This document shows positions 17,235-26,609 of a stretch of 64,000 nt of DNA, in pieces. A program made the position numbers and the translations under genes. How positions within the stretch are numbered: position 1 is the first letter of the stretch; the number at the start of each line of letters is the position of its first letter. The stretch spans positions 310,001 through 374,000 of the forward strand of contig NZ_JAHCBF010000002.1 of assembly GCF_018398395.1 (NCBI RefSeq). The letters are read 5' to 3'. This DNA is from Croceicoccus gelatinilyticus (GTDB lineage Bacteria > Pseudomonadota > Alphaproteobacteria > Sphingomonadales > Sphingomonadaceae). The notes beneath the pieces are model-generated. The model saw only the letters and a program-made list of their open reading frames with translations. It did no database searches and was not told the DNA's origin.

Positions 17235-18356
17235 ATGGCAAAGGCTGAACCGAGCGCCGAAGAAAACGTCCTCGTCCTGCAGGGCGGTGGCGCACTCGGC
17301 TCCTACCAGGCGGGCGTTTATGAAGCGCTGGCCGAATGCGGCACCATTCCGAACTGGGTTGCCGGCATTTCTATCGGTGCGATCAACGCCGCGATCATCG
17401 CGGGTAATCCGCCTGAACGCCGCGTCGAACGATTGCGCGCCTTCTGGGATACCGCCTCTTCGCGCGTGACGTTCCCTTCACCCAGCCGTGATGGCGAAGC
17501 GCGCCGCTGGTTCAACGAATTTTCCGCCGCCGTCGTCGCGGCCACCGGCATTCCCGGCTTCTTCCACCCGCGCGTAATTCCCCCGGGCGTATTCTGGCCG
17601 GACGAGCCCCAATCGCTCAGCTATTACGACACCGCACCGCTGAAGAAGACGCTGCTCGAACTCGTCGACTTCGACCTGATCAACGATCCCAAGGGGCTGC
17701 GGCTCAGCGTCGGAGCGGTCAATGTGCTGACCGGCAACTTCGTCTATTTCGACAACCGCGAACGCACGATCGGGCCCGAACACATCATGGCCAGCGGCGC
17801 GCTGCCGCCCGGATTTCCGCCGGTCTTCATCGACGAAGAGCCGTACTGGGACGGCGGCATCGTATCGAATACGCCGCTGCAATACGTGCTCGACACGACG
17901 CCTTGCGGCGGGCTCACCATCTTTCAGGTCGACCTGTTCAGCGCGCGCGGCCGCATGCCGGTGACGATGCCCGACGCACTTCAGCGCGAAAAGGACATCC
18001 GCTTTTCGAGCAGGACGCGTCTCAACACCGATCTCAACAAGCATCTGGAGGAACTGCGCGACGCGGCCCGCCGCCTGATGGCGAAGATGCCGCCCGAACT
18101 GTGCGCCGATCCCGACGCGCAATTTCTTGCCCAGTTGCCGACGCATGGCGGTGTTTCGGTCATGCATCTGATCAACCGCAGCGAGATGAGCGAGAGCCAT
18201 TCGAAGGACTACGAATTCTCGCGCTATACGATCGACGAACATTGGCAGACCGGACACCGCGACGCGCACCACTCGCTGCACGATCACCGCTGGAGGGGAC
18301 GCGAACGCGGGGTCGGCGGCATCAACACCTTCGACCTGACGTCCGAACTCTACTGA
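17235..18356 (+). CDS. Patatin-like phospholipase with DUF3734-type C-terminus
   Basis: Protein of 373 residues. The patatin catalytic dyad is visible: the oxyanion loop GGGALGSY (17-24), the nucleophile GISIG (Ser46) and Asp206 in WDGGIVSN. The stretch after the patatin fold (about 245-373), with IRFSSRTR, ending in THGGVSVMHL, SKDYEFSRYTIDEHW and GGINTFDLTSEL, is the DUF3734 extension found in many proteobacterial patatins, some annotated near polyhydroxybutyrate granules. It has no signal peptide, so it is probably cytosolic. Activity on phospholipids or stored lipid is inferred from the family. The start 17235 is close to the glnA terminator and is supported by the oxyanion loop position. 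Confidence 0.9.
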   Translation: MAKAEPSAEENVLVLQGGGALGSYQAGVYEALAECGTIPNWVAGISIGAINAAIIAGNPPERRVERLRAFWDTASSRVTFPSPSRDGEARRWFNEFSAAVVAATGIPGFFHPRVIPPGVFWPDEPQSLSYYDTAPLKKTLLELVDFDLINDPKGLRLSVGAVNVLTGNFVYFDNRERTIGPEHIMASGALPPGFPPVFIDEEPYWDGGIVSNTPLQYVLDTTPCGGLTIFQVDLFSARGRMPVTMPDALQREKDIRFSSRTRLNTDLNKHLEELRDAARRLMAKMPPELCADPDAQFLAQLPTHGGVSVMHLINRSEMSESHSKDYEFSRYTIDEHWQTGHRDAHHSLHDHRWRGRERGVGGINTFDLTSELY

Positions 18357-18492
18357 ACGCCAGCTAAACGGCGGGTTCAGGCCGCTCTGCCGATCGTTTT
18401 AACTCCTCATCCTGTCCCGCTGCGGGGCACCACTTGCCGCGCCCGAGGAACGGTGCAGCGCCGCGCTCGTTGGGAGGCAAAGGAGTTTTGAC

Positions 18493-19575
18493 ATGCGAAA
18501 TATCGTGATGGGCGTTGCTGCCATCGCACTCGCAGCCGGAGGGGCCTATGCCCAGCCCGGCAACGGAAATGGCGGCGGCAACGGTAACGGCAAAGGCGGC
18601 GGTAACTCCGCCGCAGCTGCCAAGAACAATGGCGGCGGTAATGGCAACGGAAATGCCAACCGCGGCAATGGCAATGCCAACCGCGGCAACGGCAATCAGG
18701 GCGGCAATGTCGCTCAGGCCAACAACAACCGCGGCAATGGTAACGGAAACGCGAAAAACGTGGCCGTGCGCGGAAACGGAAATGGTGGCGGCAACGGCAA
18801 TGCCGGAAACGCGAACCGTGGCAACGGGAATGGCAATGTCCGGAACGCCGGCAATGGCAATGGCAACGCCGTCCTGCGCGGTAATGGCAACGGGAACGGC
18901 AATTCGGGCAATATCCGGATCGCCAATCGCCGCGGCAACGGGAACGGCAACGATGGCTACGAGGTCATCCGCTATTCCTTCCGCGACAACCTTGCACGCG
19001 ATTACGGCCTGATCGACGGCTGCCCCCCTGGGCTGGCCAAGAAGAACAACGGCTGCAATCCGCCGGGGCTCGTAAAGCGTGATTACTACGATTACGACCG
19101 CGCCAACTGGTGGGGCCTGCCGGGCCTGATCGAAGGTCGCTATCGCTACTACGACAACAACCTCGTCCGCCTGTCGGATGCAGGTGCGATCCTTGGCTAC
19201 TACCCGCTCCTGGGCGGTGCCCTGTCGACCGGCAATGTCTGGCCTTCGTGGTTCGATTATCAGCCGGTGCCCTCGTACTATGAAAGCTATTATGGCCTCG
19301 GCCCGAGGGGCAGCTATCGTTATGCCGACAACGCGCTCTATCGCGTCGATCCGGAAACGGCGGCAATTACGTCGGTCGCGGCGCTGCTAACGGGCGACAC
19401 CTTCACGGTCGGCCAGCCGATGCCTTCGGGTTATGGCGTCTACAACGTGCCTTATGGCTACCGCGATCGCTATGTCGACGGGCCGAACGCCATGTACCGC
19501 TACAGCGACGGCTACGTTTATGAGATCGACCCGACGACCCAGCTCGTCGCCGCTGCGATCGAACTGCTGATCTGA
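18493..19575 (+). CDS. Secreted Asn/Gly-repeat protein with a C-terminal Tyr-rich domain
   Basis: Protein of 360 residues. A signal peptide (to about residue 21, ending AYA) is followed by some 130 residues made almost only of Gly and Asn in GNGNGN, ANRGNGN and similar units. The DNA of this part is a near-tandem array of GGCAACGGNAAT-like units. A folded part begins around 160 (RDNLARDYGLIDGCPPG). It contains the paired GCPPGLAKKNNGCNPPGL motif, then many Tyr, with two similar blocks holding YRYYDNNLVRLSDAGAIL and YRYADNALYRVDPETAAI, and a third YRYSDGYVYEIDPTTQ. Such proteins occur in sphingomonads without known function. A GGGAGGCAAAGGAG site precedes the ATG. A fasciclin lipoprotein gene follows 10 bases later. 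Confidence 0.75.
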   Translation: MRNIVMGVAAIALAAGGAYAQPGNGNGGGNGNGKGGGNSAAAAKNNGGGNGNGNANRGNGNANRGNGNQGGNVAQANNNRGNGNGNAKNVAVRGNGNGGGNGNAGNANRGNGNGNVRNAGNGNGNAVLRGNGNGNGNSGNIRIANRRGNGNGNDGYEVIRYSFRDNLARDYGLIDGCPPGLAKKNNGCNPPGLVKRDYYDYDRANWWGLPGLIEGRYRYYDNNLVRLSDAGAILGYYPLLGGALSTGNVWPSWFDYQPVPSYYESYYGLGPRGSYRYADNALYRVDPETAAITSVAALLTGDTFTVGQPMPSGYGVYNVPYGYRDRYVDGPNAMYRYSDGYVYEIDPTTQLVAAAIELLI

Positions 19576-19585
19576 GGAGACTGAC

Positions 19586-20140
19586 GTGCGCAAACATAAC
19601 CGCAAGGGCGGTCTCCTGATCGCCGCATCACTCGCCTTCGCGCTTCCCCTCGCCGCCTGTTCGGGCAGCGAGGAAGCAGCGACCGGCGAAACCGTGAGCA
19701 ACGATACGCTTGCCAGCCAGCTGGCCAGTGCGGATTCGCTGTCGACTGCCAGCAGCGCGCTGAACGACAGCGGACTGGGCCAGATATTCGATGGAACGGC
19801 AAACTACACGCTACTCGCCCCCGATGACGCCGCGTTCGAAGCGGCCTCGTCGCTCGAACTCGACGATCCGGCGAACCGCGCGCTTCTGGCAGAAGTGCTG
19901 CGTGATCACATCCTGCCGGGCGCGATGTCGGGCAACGATATCGGCAAGGCCATCGACGATACTGGCGGCCCGGTCGAAATGACGACCATGGGCGATACGA
20001 CTGTCACCTTTACGAAGGCCGAGGACGGCACGATCACCGTGTCGTCGTCGGACGGAAGCGAAGCCCATTTCGCAGGCGATGCCGTGATGACCAGCAACGG
20101 ATCTGCCATTCCGATCGACACGATCCTTCGCAAGATCTGA
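19586..20140 (+). CDS. Fasciclin (FAS1) domain lipoprotein
   Basis: Lipoprotein of 184 residues. Its lipobox is LAAC (Cys around residue 25) after a basic n-region, then a Ser/Glu-rich linker and one FAS1 domain. The domain has LFDG-like GQIFDGTANYTLLAPDDAAF and the H-box-like LLAEVLRDHILPG. It is short for FAS1, and its end (AVMTSNGSAIPIDTILRK) corresponds to the conserved IxxIDxVL tail. FAS1 domains mediate adhesion in eukaryotes and surface or matrix binding in bacteria. The GTG start at 19586 has a GAGGAGA ribosome-binding site. It is in one operon with the Asn/Gly-repeat protein and is followed by a terminator. Confidence 0.85.
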   Translation: MRKHNRKGGLLIAASLAFALPLAACSGSEEAATGETVSNDTLASQLASADSLSTASSALNDSGLGQIFDGTANYTLLAPDDAAFEAASSLELDDPANRALLAEVLRDHILPGAMSGNDIGKAIDDTGGPVEMTTMGDTTVTFTKAEDGTITVSSSDGSEAHFAGDAVMTSNGSAIPIDTILRKI

Positions 20141-20164
20141 CCTTCAGAACTTAGCGACGTTTGG

Positions 20165-20192
20165 CGCCGGTCCCTTCGGGGCCGGCGTTTTT
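20165..20192 (+). terminator. Rho-independent terminator after the FAS1 lipoprotein gene
   Basis: The stem CGCCGG(T)CCC / GGGCCGGCG (20165-20174 with 20179-20187) has one bulged T and a TTCG loop and is followed by TTTTT. It separates the gene from convergent tamB. Confidence 0.85.
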
Positions 20193-20201
20193 CGTTGCAG
20201 T

Positions 20202-23200
20202 CTAGTAGTCCTTGGAAATCTCCGCCTCGACCCCGTTGCCGCCGATCGAGGAGACCGTGGCCAGCAGCGAGAGCCATGCGGTCACACGGTATTCCAGCTC
20301 GGTCGCGCTATACCCCTGCCCGTCAGTGACAAGCTCGACGTAGAGATCGCGGCCAAGATATTCGCCCACCGCCACGCTGGTCCCGCGTCCCAGCGCTTCA
20401 TCAGCGCCGACCACGCGCAGGCGGTCCAGCCCGATGGCGCTGCGCAGCTTGTTGATCGGATCCAGCCCGCCAGTGCCATCACCCTGAAGCGAGGCCAGCG
20501 CCGCGCCCAACTGCAAGGCTTCGGGCGCGGAGATGTTGGAGATGGAATCGCCGAACAGCAGGCGCGAAAGGACCTCTTCCTCGGGCAGCGCCGGGATGGA
20601 GCTGAACGCGATCTGCGGTGCCAGCGCAGTGCCGGTGATCGAGATCGTGGCGTTGATATCCTCGATATCGGCCTGTGCCACCACGTCGAGGCGCGGAGCA
20701 GGCGGACTTTCGCCGGAGAACCGGATGCGCCCGCGGGTCAGTTCGAAACGCTTGCCTGCAAATTCATAACCGCCTCGCACAAGGTTCGCTTCACCCAGGA
20801 TGCGCGGCTCGTCCGTCGTGCCGCGAAGCTGGACATCGGCAGACCATTCGCTGTCGAGGCCCATGCCCGTCACGACGAAGCGATTGTTGGCGTTCACGTC
20901 GATGAGGTAGCGCCACGGCGCGGATGCGGGGGCACGCTGCTCACGATCGGGCGGCGTGTTGATCTCACGCTTGGCGACATTGGGCAGCGTCGCTTCGGCA
21001 GAAGCATTGTTGAGCGTCCAGCTACCGCTGATCACATCGAGACGCCCGGCGACGGTCCCGCGATTGTTGTTCGCCACGATGCGCAGCGGGCCGGTGACGG
21101 TTGCCGCCATATCGTCGCGGTTGAGCAGTCGCGCTTCACGTGCAGCGACGCGGATGTCCATGCCAACGCCATTGGTCGCGATGTCGGACATGTCGATCGA
21201 ACCGCTGCCCGAAACGGAACCGCCGTTCGACGCCGTGCCAGCGAAGCGTGAGAGGCGCAGGACAGAACCATCAAAGCTGCCGCGTGCCGAAATGCCGGTG
21301 ACATCGGTACCCGTCAGCGTTGATTGCAGGCGCATGTCCTCTGCCTTCAAGGTGCCGCGCACGACCGGATTGTCGAGCGTGCCGGTCACGTCGCCGGCGA
21401 CCTCGATCGAGCCGGTTAGGTCGAAAACCTCGATCGCGGCGAGACGCCAGAGCGAATCCGCCGGCCCGTCATACCGCATCTGCCCGAACAGGCGTCCAGC
21501 CCGCAAACGGTCGACCAGGCCGCCACTGGACGGAAGGCCAGCGATGCGCGCCTGCAACCTGCCGCTGCTGTTGCCGTCCTCCTTGAAGAGCGCTCGGGTC
21601 TGGAGGTCCGTCGCGCTGAGGTTGGCGGCCATCAGGATATCGATGGGGCGTGAGGTCAGTACGAGACCCGAACGCGTCAGGTCATCGAATTTCAACCGCG
21701 CATTGCCGGTCGCCAGTCGGCCCGGCGCATCGTCGAATTCGACCACACCTGAAACCGTGCCACCAAGGCCGAGATCAGGCACGAACAGGTCCGCGATTTC
21801 CAGCGGCATGTCGGCGACCTTCACGGTCATCGCGGTCGCATCGCCGAATTGCCCCTCGGCAAGGATATCGCCGCCTGCAAAGCTCAACTGCGTACGCTCA
21901 AGCGCCCAGCCGCCGTCCACCTTGGTCAGCACCGCGCGGCGCGGCATCCTGATGCGTTCGCCCGCATAGCGTCCGCGCGCACCGACAGATATCCGTTCGG
22001 GCGAGACATCACCCACCACGCGAAGGTTGAACCGCTGCGTGCGGCGACCGGCAAGGCGGGCGTTGAAGCTGCCCACGCCGTCGCGCATTTCGCCCTCTGC
22101 CGCGAACCGGCCGATAAACAGATTGCCGCGTGAAATCCCCTGGGCGTTCACGCCTGCTTCGATCGTCGTGGCATCGCCGATCGTGCCGTTGGCAACAAGA
22201 TGCGCCGCCCGCACCGTGATGGCCGGCTCACCCTCAAAACGGGCATTGCGCAGGATGACATCCGCGTTCACGCCCTGCCCTTCGGCATTGGGTGCAAGGC
22301 TGATCGTCCCTTCGACACCGCCCCCGTTCATGGCGAGATCACCCGTCGCGCCGCCCTCGCCCAGAACCAGCGATCCGGTCACGTCGGTATCGGTGACGGT
22401 GAGGCGATCGATGTCGATCCGCGTCGGGCCGTCGGCGGGCATGACCACGAAGGCAACGCCGTCGAACGGGCCCAACATCGACTGGCCTTCGGTGTCGATC
22501 TCGAATCCGTCGTCGGTGGGGTCGATGGCAACGCGCACATCCCGCAGGCCTGCGGCAGGCACGGGTTCTGCAAAGACGAGCACTGCGTGCGGCCCTTCCC
22601 CGTCGATGGTGCTGTCGACCGTGAACGCGCCGTAGCTTGCCTGCTCGCCGCTGCCGGTCAGCGTTACGGTACCGTCGACCGCGCGGCGGCCGGACACGTT
22701 GAGCTTCAGGTTCTGCGAGGACACCCTTGCCGAGCGGACGAGCACCGGCGCGTTGCCCGCAGCGCTGACATCGGCACGCACCGCGATGGCGGGACCAGCG
22801 AGATTGGCGAGCGTGGCGTTCGAAACATTGGTCAGTTTGCCGTCGAGGTCGGCAGTGACAGACCAGCCTTGCGGCCCGCCGATCACGGTGCGCAGATCGG
22901 CCAGCATGTTGGCGCGGCCCATGCCCTCAAGCTCTACGCCCTGCATCGCGACCGGCCCAGCGAGCGTATAGCGACCCGCGTTCGTATTGCCGAGCAGCGT
23001 CACCTTCGCATCGACGCCCGGCGCGTCGAAGACGATCTCGTCCGCAGCGACGCGGCCGTCAGCATAAGTGATCGTGCCCACCAGCGAGGCACCTTCAAGC
23101 CGCGGATCCAGCAGTTCCACGCCTGTCGCGATGCGGTCTGCACGCGCATTCAGCGGCAGGGTAAGCGTCTTGCCATCCCATTTCGCATCGCCACTGGCCA

Positions 23201-24404
23201 GAAGCCCCGCGACTTGCGTGTCGCCCGCCGCGATGCGCGTCGAACGGACGCGATACCCAATGTTCAGGTCGTCGAAATCGCCGTCGAGATCGAGAAACGC
23301 GCGCAGCCCTTCGGTCCGCATGCCCAGCAGCATCGGGTCCTTTACGCGCGCCTGTATCGCCATCTGGTCGAACAGGTTGTCGGCAAGGTCGACAGAGCCG
23401 TCGGCCTGCGCCCAGCCGCCCTGCCCGACCAGCATTGCCTTGCCGTCGAAAACACTGGCCTCGAACTTCGTCGCCAACCGGACCGACAGCTTCTCACCCA
23501 CGGCGCGGGCCGGGATGCCCGTCAGGAAGCCATCAGGTACGATCTGGCCGAGCGCAGTATAAACGTCGCCCTGCTTGCCCAGCCCCAAGGCCGCGAAGGT
23601 ATCGCCGCCCTGACGAATGTGCAGCTTGCCATCCCAGTCGGTCAACTCGCCATCGCCGAAGATGATTGCGTCGACATCTTCCTCTGCGCCCACGAGACCT
23701 GCCAGAAAACCGCCAGCCGGTGCGTTGTAGTGGGCAAGGAGGTCGAGCTTGTTCTTCTTCTCAGACGCGTCGAGGCGCAGGAAGATATTGTCCTCTTCAC
23801 CAAGTTCGGTGATCAGGTTGAGCTTGGCCCGCCCGCTGGCAATGTCGGCGCTGGCCTTGAGGTTCACATAGCGGCCAATGCCCGCCACGGCTTCATCGAC
23901 ATAGAGCCGATCCAGTTCCAGCCGGTCGACGCGGATCGGGAAATCGGGCAGCAACGGCGCGTCGGGATCGCCGGGATTAAGCTCTGGCAAACGGCTGAGC
24001 GTTCCGCGCCGCGCGACCAGCTTGCGCACGTCGAGCCCGCTGGTGAACCATTCGAGCGGGCGCCAGTCGAGCTCGACCTCGGGCACGGACAGGAACTCGC
24101 CCTCCAGGTCGTAGAACCGCACGTCATGCAATGTCGCTTCCGACAGGACCGAACCCTCGATCCGCCCGACCTTGATGCGAAGCCCCGAAGCCGGCGCATA
24201 TGACGCAAGGCTGTTCGTAATGAAGCGGTGGCCGATCGAACTGTCGAGCAGCAGTGCCCCTGCGCCCAGCAACAGGACGAGGCCGAGAAGCCCGGCGGCA
24301 ATGCGCCTGCGCCAGTACTTGCCCCAGTCGCGCTTGGGCTTGGCGGGTGCAGCCTCGCGCTCTGGCGTATGCTCGGGCGCGGTCATGTCGGTTTCTTCCG
24401 CCAT
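20202..24404 (-). CDS. tamB: Translocation and assembly module protein TamB
   Basis: Very large AsmA/TamB-like protein of 1400 residues, the usual size. A cytoplasmic tail rich in Pro/Lys/Arg is followed by one membrane anchor (about 33-52, AAGLLGLVLLLGAGALLLD). A long beta-helical region with many repeated short strands spans the periplasm and ends in the DUF490/TamB C-terminal domain: LGEANLVRGGYEFAGKRFEL, later LPEEEVLSRLLFG, GRDLYVELVTDG, then EISKDY. With TamA it forms a bridge for outer-membrane protein insertion or phospholipid transport. Its ATG overlaps the tamA stop by one base (TGATG), which implies translational coupling. Confidence 0.95.
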   Translation of the reverse strand: MAEETDMTAPEHTPEREAAPAKPKRDWGKYWRRRIAAGLLGLVLLLGAGALLLDSSIGHRFITNSLASYAPASGLRIKVGRIEGSVLSEATLHDVRFYDLEGEFLSVPEVELDWRPLEWFTSGLDVRKLVARRGTLSRLPELNPGDPDAPLLPDFPIRVDRLELDRLYVDEAVAGIGRYVNLKASADIASGRAKLNLITELGEEDNIFLRLDASEKKNKLDLLAHYNAPAGGFLAGLVGAEEDVDAIIFGDGELTDWDGKLHIRQGGDTFAALGLGKQGDVYTALGQIVPDGFLTGIPARAVGEKLSVRLATKFEASVFDGKAMLVGQGGWAQADGSVDLADNLFDQMAIQARVKDPMLLGMRTEGLRAFLDLDGDFDDLNIGYRVRSTRIAAGDTQVAGLLASGDAKWDGKTLTLPLNARADRIATGVELLDPRLEGASLVGTITYADGRVAADEIVFDAPGVDAKVTLLGNTNAGRYTLAGPVAMQGVELEGMGRANMLADLRTVIGGPQGWSVTADLDGKLTNVSNATLANLAGPAIAVRADVSAAGNAPVLVRSARVSSQNLKLNVSGRRAVDGTVTLTGSGEQASYGAFTVDSTIDGEGPHAVLVFAEPVPAAGLRDVRVAIDPTDDGFEIDTEGQSMLGPFDGVAFVVMPADGPTRIDIDRLTVTDTDVTGSLVLGEGGATGDLAMNGGGVEGTISLAPNAEGQGVNADVILRNARFEGEPAITVRAAHLVANGTIGDATTIEAGVNAQGISRGNLFIGRFAAEGEMRDGVGSFNARLAGRRTQRFNLRVVGDVSPERISVGARGRYAGERIRMPRRAVLTKVDGGWALERTQLSFAGGDILAEGQFGDATAMTVKVADMPLEIADLFVPDLGLGGTVSGVVEFDDAPGRLATGNARLKFDDLTRSGLVLTSRPIDILMAANLSATDLQTRALFKEDGNSSGRLQARIAGLPSSGGLVDRLRAGRLFGQMRYDGPADSLWRLAAIEVFDLTGSIEVAGDVTGTLDNPVVRGTLKAEDMRLQSTLTGTDVTGISARGSFDGSVLRLSRFAGTASNGGSVSGSGSIDMSDIATNGVGMDIRVAAREARLLNRDDMAATVTGPLRIVANNNRGTVAGRLDVISGSWTLNNASAEATLPNVAKREINTPPDREQRAPASAPWRYLIDVNANNRFVVTGMGLDSEWSADVQLRGTTDEPRILGEANLVRGGYEFAGKRFELTRGRIRFSGESPPAPRLDVVAQADIEDINATISITGTALAPQIAFSSIPALPEEEVLSRLLFGDSISNISAPEALQLGAALASLQGDGTGGLDPINKLRSAIGLDRLRVVGADEALGRGTSVAVGEYLGRDLYVELVTDGQGYSATELEYRVTAWLSLLATVSSIGGNGVEAEISKDY

Positions 24405-26563
24405 CAGAACGCCTGACCCAGCGCAACATAGACCGCGATGCGACTGTCACCCGGACGCCGGTTGATCGGCGTGGCCAGATCGACACGCAGCGGGCCGAAA
24501 TTGGTGTGATAGCGAATGCCGATACCCGCACCGAACTGCAGATCGCGCAGGCGCGGCGTTGTCGTCGTATCAACCGCACCGGCATCGACGAAGGGTACGA
24601 CGGACAGCGCGCCATCCATGAAGCCGGTGCGCACGCGGGCCTCCATCGAAAGCTCCGTCAGCGAACGACCGCCGGTCGGATCGCCGAGGTCGTCCTTGGG
24701 CCCGATATCCTGATAACCGTAGCCGCGGACCGACCCGCCACCACCGGCATAGAGCCTGCGCGAAGGGGCGATATTGTCGAGCGCCGTGCCCTGGATCGTG
24801 CCGACCTTGGCGCGGGCGGCAAGGACGATCGAATCGCTGACCGGCTGGTAATAGCGACCCTCGAGATAGCTACGCCCGTAGAACGATTGCGTCCCGTTGT
24901 TGCGCGAGATTTCCGGCGAAGCCCATGCTTCGAGGCGGAAGCCGTTCGTCGGATCGAGCAGGTCGTCGCTTTCGTCCCACAACACGCGGGCAGGCGCTGC
25001 GGCGACGAAGTAAGTTTCGCGCGGGCCGACCTGCCCGTCGAGCGTACCTTCGCGTTCCTGCGTCGCGACAAGTTCGAGGCCGATCGAGTAGGACAGTTCC
25101 TTCTGGAAGATCAGCGTCGAAAGCCGTTCGTATTTGGCAATCGCGGACACCGTGCGGGCTTCGTATGCGTCGCGGTCGATCGTGTTGGCGAACACGTCGA
25201 GCGAGATGACCTTGTCGCGCCCGTGCCAGTTGTTGCGGCGCACCGTCGCGCCCAGCAGCTGTTCCTGCGTACCGGCGATGGCGCGGACGCGCAGCATGCC
25301 TTCCGGCGGGAAGAAGTTGCGATGCTCCCAACTCGCCTCGGCGCGGAAGCCGTCGGTGCTGGCATAGCCCAAGGACCCTGCGATCGTGCGCAGCGGGCCC
25401 TCGGTCATGTCGACGTCAAGCTCCACGACACCGGGTTCGCCGTTGGCGGGGGCCTGAACCTCGCGCGGTTCGATGGAAAGCGTGGACACAAGGCCGGTTG
25501 CAAGGATCGCGCGGCGCAGATCCTCGACATCGCTTTCCTTGTAGAGATCGCCCGCATCGAACCGCGAGATCTCGCCAAGGTGCTTGCCCGACAGGAACTT
25601 GGGCAACGTGCTGACGACAGAGCCGAAGACATACTTGCCGCCCGGCGTCACCGGCAGGGCAAGGTCGCCCTCGTCCCGCGCGTGATCGACCGTCAGTTCC
25701 GGCGCGCCGACTTCGGCGAAGGCATAGCCGTTCTCGCCCAGCGCCACGTCAAGGTCGATGCGTTCGAAGACGATCGTGTCCTCGTTCACATAGTCGCCCG
25801 TCTCGATCTCGAAGGCAGAGCGCAGCAGCTCGTAATCGGCGCCGACGTTGGCAAGTTCGCCAAGATCGATCGCACCGAACTTGTAGCGCGGGCCCGGATC
25901 GATGTTGAAGATGAATGTTGCGTCGCTGGCGCGGATCGTGCCGTTCTCGCCGCTGCCCTCGCCCTCACGCGGGGTCTGCACGCGCTGGGTCACGTCCCCG
26001 TCGTAATAGCCATAGACCGACAAGAGCGTCCGGAGCAGTTCGGTATCGGCCTTCGCGCGGTTCGCGAGTTGGGCGAGATTGTCGTCCTTGTCGGCCAGCA
26101 GGCGTATGTCCGACAGGTCCCTGAAGCGCTGCTCGAACTCTTCGATATTCTCGAACTCGGCGAAGCTGGCGGGATACCGCAGCGTGATGCGCTTCGATAT
26201 CTCGTTGCTGACCCGTTCGGCCTCTTCCTCACTCTCCTCGCCGGCCATTTCGGGAAGGGCGATATCGGCGGCAGGGCGCGGCGCGCGGCGGGACAACGCC
26301 TCGGCCAGTTCGGGATCTTCTTCCAGCGGCTCTATCGCCACGTCGAAATCGTCGTCGGGCCAGGCGAGGGTGAACTCACCCTCGCCGTCCAGCGGCGTGT
26401 CGGGATCGGGGCCGCTGTCCTCCGGCGTCTGCGCAGCCTCGGTTTCCATCGCCCATGCTTCGGGGTCGGCAACCGCCGCGTCGGGGATCAGGTCCTCAAG
26501 CTCCGCATCGGCGGACTGCGCAAAGGCGGGCTGGATCGACAGCGAGGACAGCACAAGCGCCAT
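24404..26563 (-). CDS. tamA: Outer-membrane assembly protein TamA (BamA/Omp85 superfamily)
   Basis: From the ATG at 26563 the product has 719 residues: an exported N-terminus, an acidic low-complexity stretch (about 20-120), POTRA-like modules, and an Omp85 16-strand barrel. The barrel shows YAGGGGSVRGYGYQDIGP, a standard Omp85 loop motif, and the last residues YVALGQAF with terminal Phe for BAM recognition. The start is doubtful. From 26563 the signal peptide has no basic n-region, whereas the in-frame codons just upstream encode [18 protein letters not shown], a proper one. No ATG, GTG or TTG lies there until a TTG at 26710 inside bpt. It is coupled to tamB downstream and overlaps or abuts bpt upstream. 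Confidence 0.88.
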   Translation of the reverse strand: MALVLSSLSIQPAFAQSADAELEDLIPDAAVADPEAWAMETEAAQTPEDSGPDPDTPLDGEGEFTLAWPDDDFDVAIEPLEEDPELAEALSRRAPRPAADIALPEMAGEESEEEAERVSNEISKRITLRYPASFAEFENIEEFEQRFRDLSDIRLLADKDDNLAQLANRAKADTELLRTLLSVYGYYDGDVTQRVQTPREGEGSGENGTIRASDATFIFNIDPGPRYKFGAIDLGELANVGADYELLRSAFEIETGDYVNEDTIVFERIDLDVALGENGYAFAEVGAPELTVDHARDEGDLALPVTPGGKYVFGSVVSTLPKFLSGKHLGEISRFDAGDLYKESDVEDLRRAILATGLVSTLSIEPREVQAPANGEPGVVELDVDMTEGPLRTIAGSLGYASTDGFRAEASWEHRNFFPPEGMLRVRAIAGTQEQLLGATVRRNNWHGRDKVISLDVFANTIDRDAYEARTVSAIAKYERLSTLIFQKELSYSIGLELVATQEREGTLDGQVGPRETYFVAAAPARVLWDESDDLLDPTNGFRLEAWASPEISRNNGTQSFYGRSYLEGRYYQPVSDSIVLAARAKVGTIQGTALDNIAPSRRLYAGGGGSVRGYGYQDIGPKDDLGDPTGGRSLTELSMEARVRTGFMDGALSVVPFVDAGAVDTTTTPRLRDLQFGAGIGIRYHTNFGPLRVDLATPINRRPGDSRIAVYVALGQAF

Positions 26564-26609
26564 CGCGCCGCCGACAAGGGCGGTCCGCGATGCGCGCGTG
26601 ATGAAAAGC

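Noticed and set aside
18545-18960. Regularly spaced short repeats that might suggest a CRISPR array
   Set aside because: The units are six to nine bases, in frame, and encode Gly-Asn repeats of a secreted protein; there are no spacers and no cas genes.
22200-24203. Long plus-strand frames opposite tamB and tamA (up to 795 codons)
   Set aside because: Antisense mirrors with His/Arg-rich, domainless sequence; TamB and TamA explain the region.
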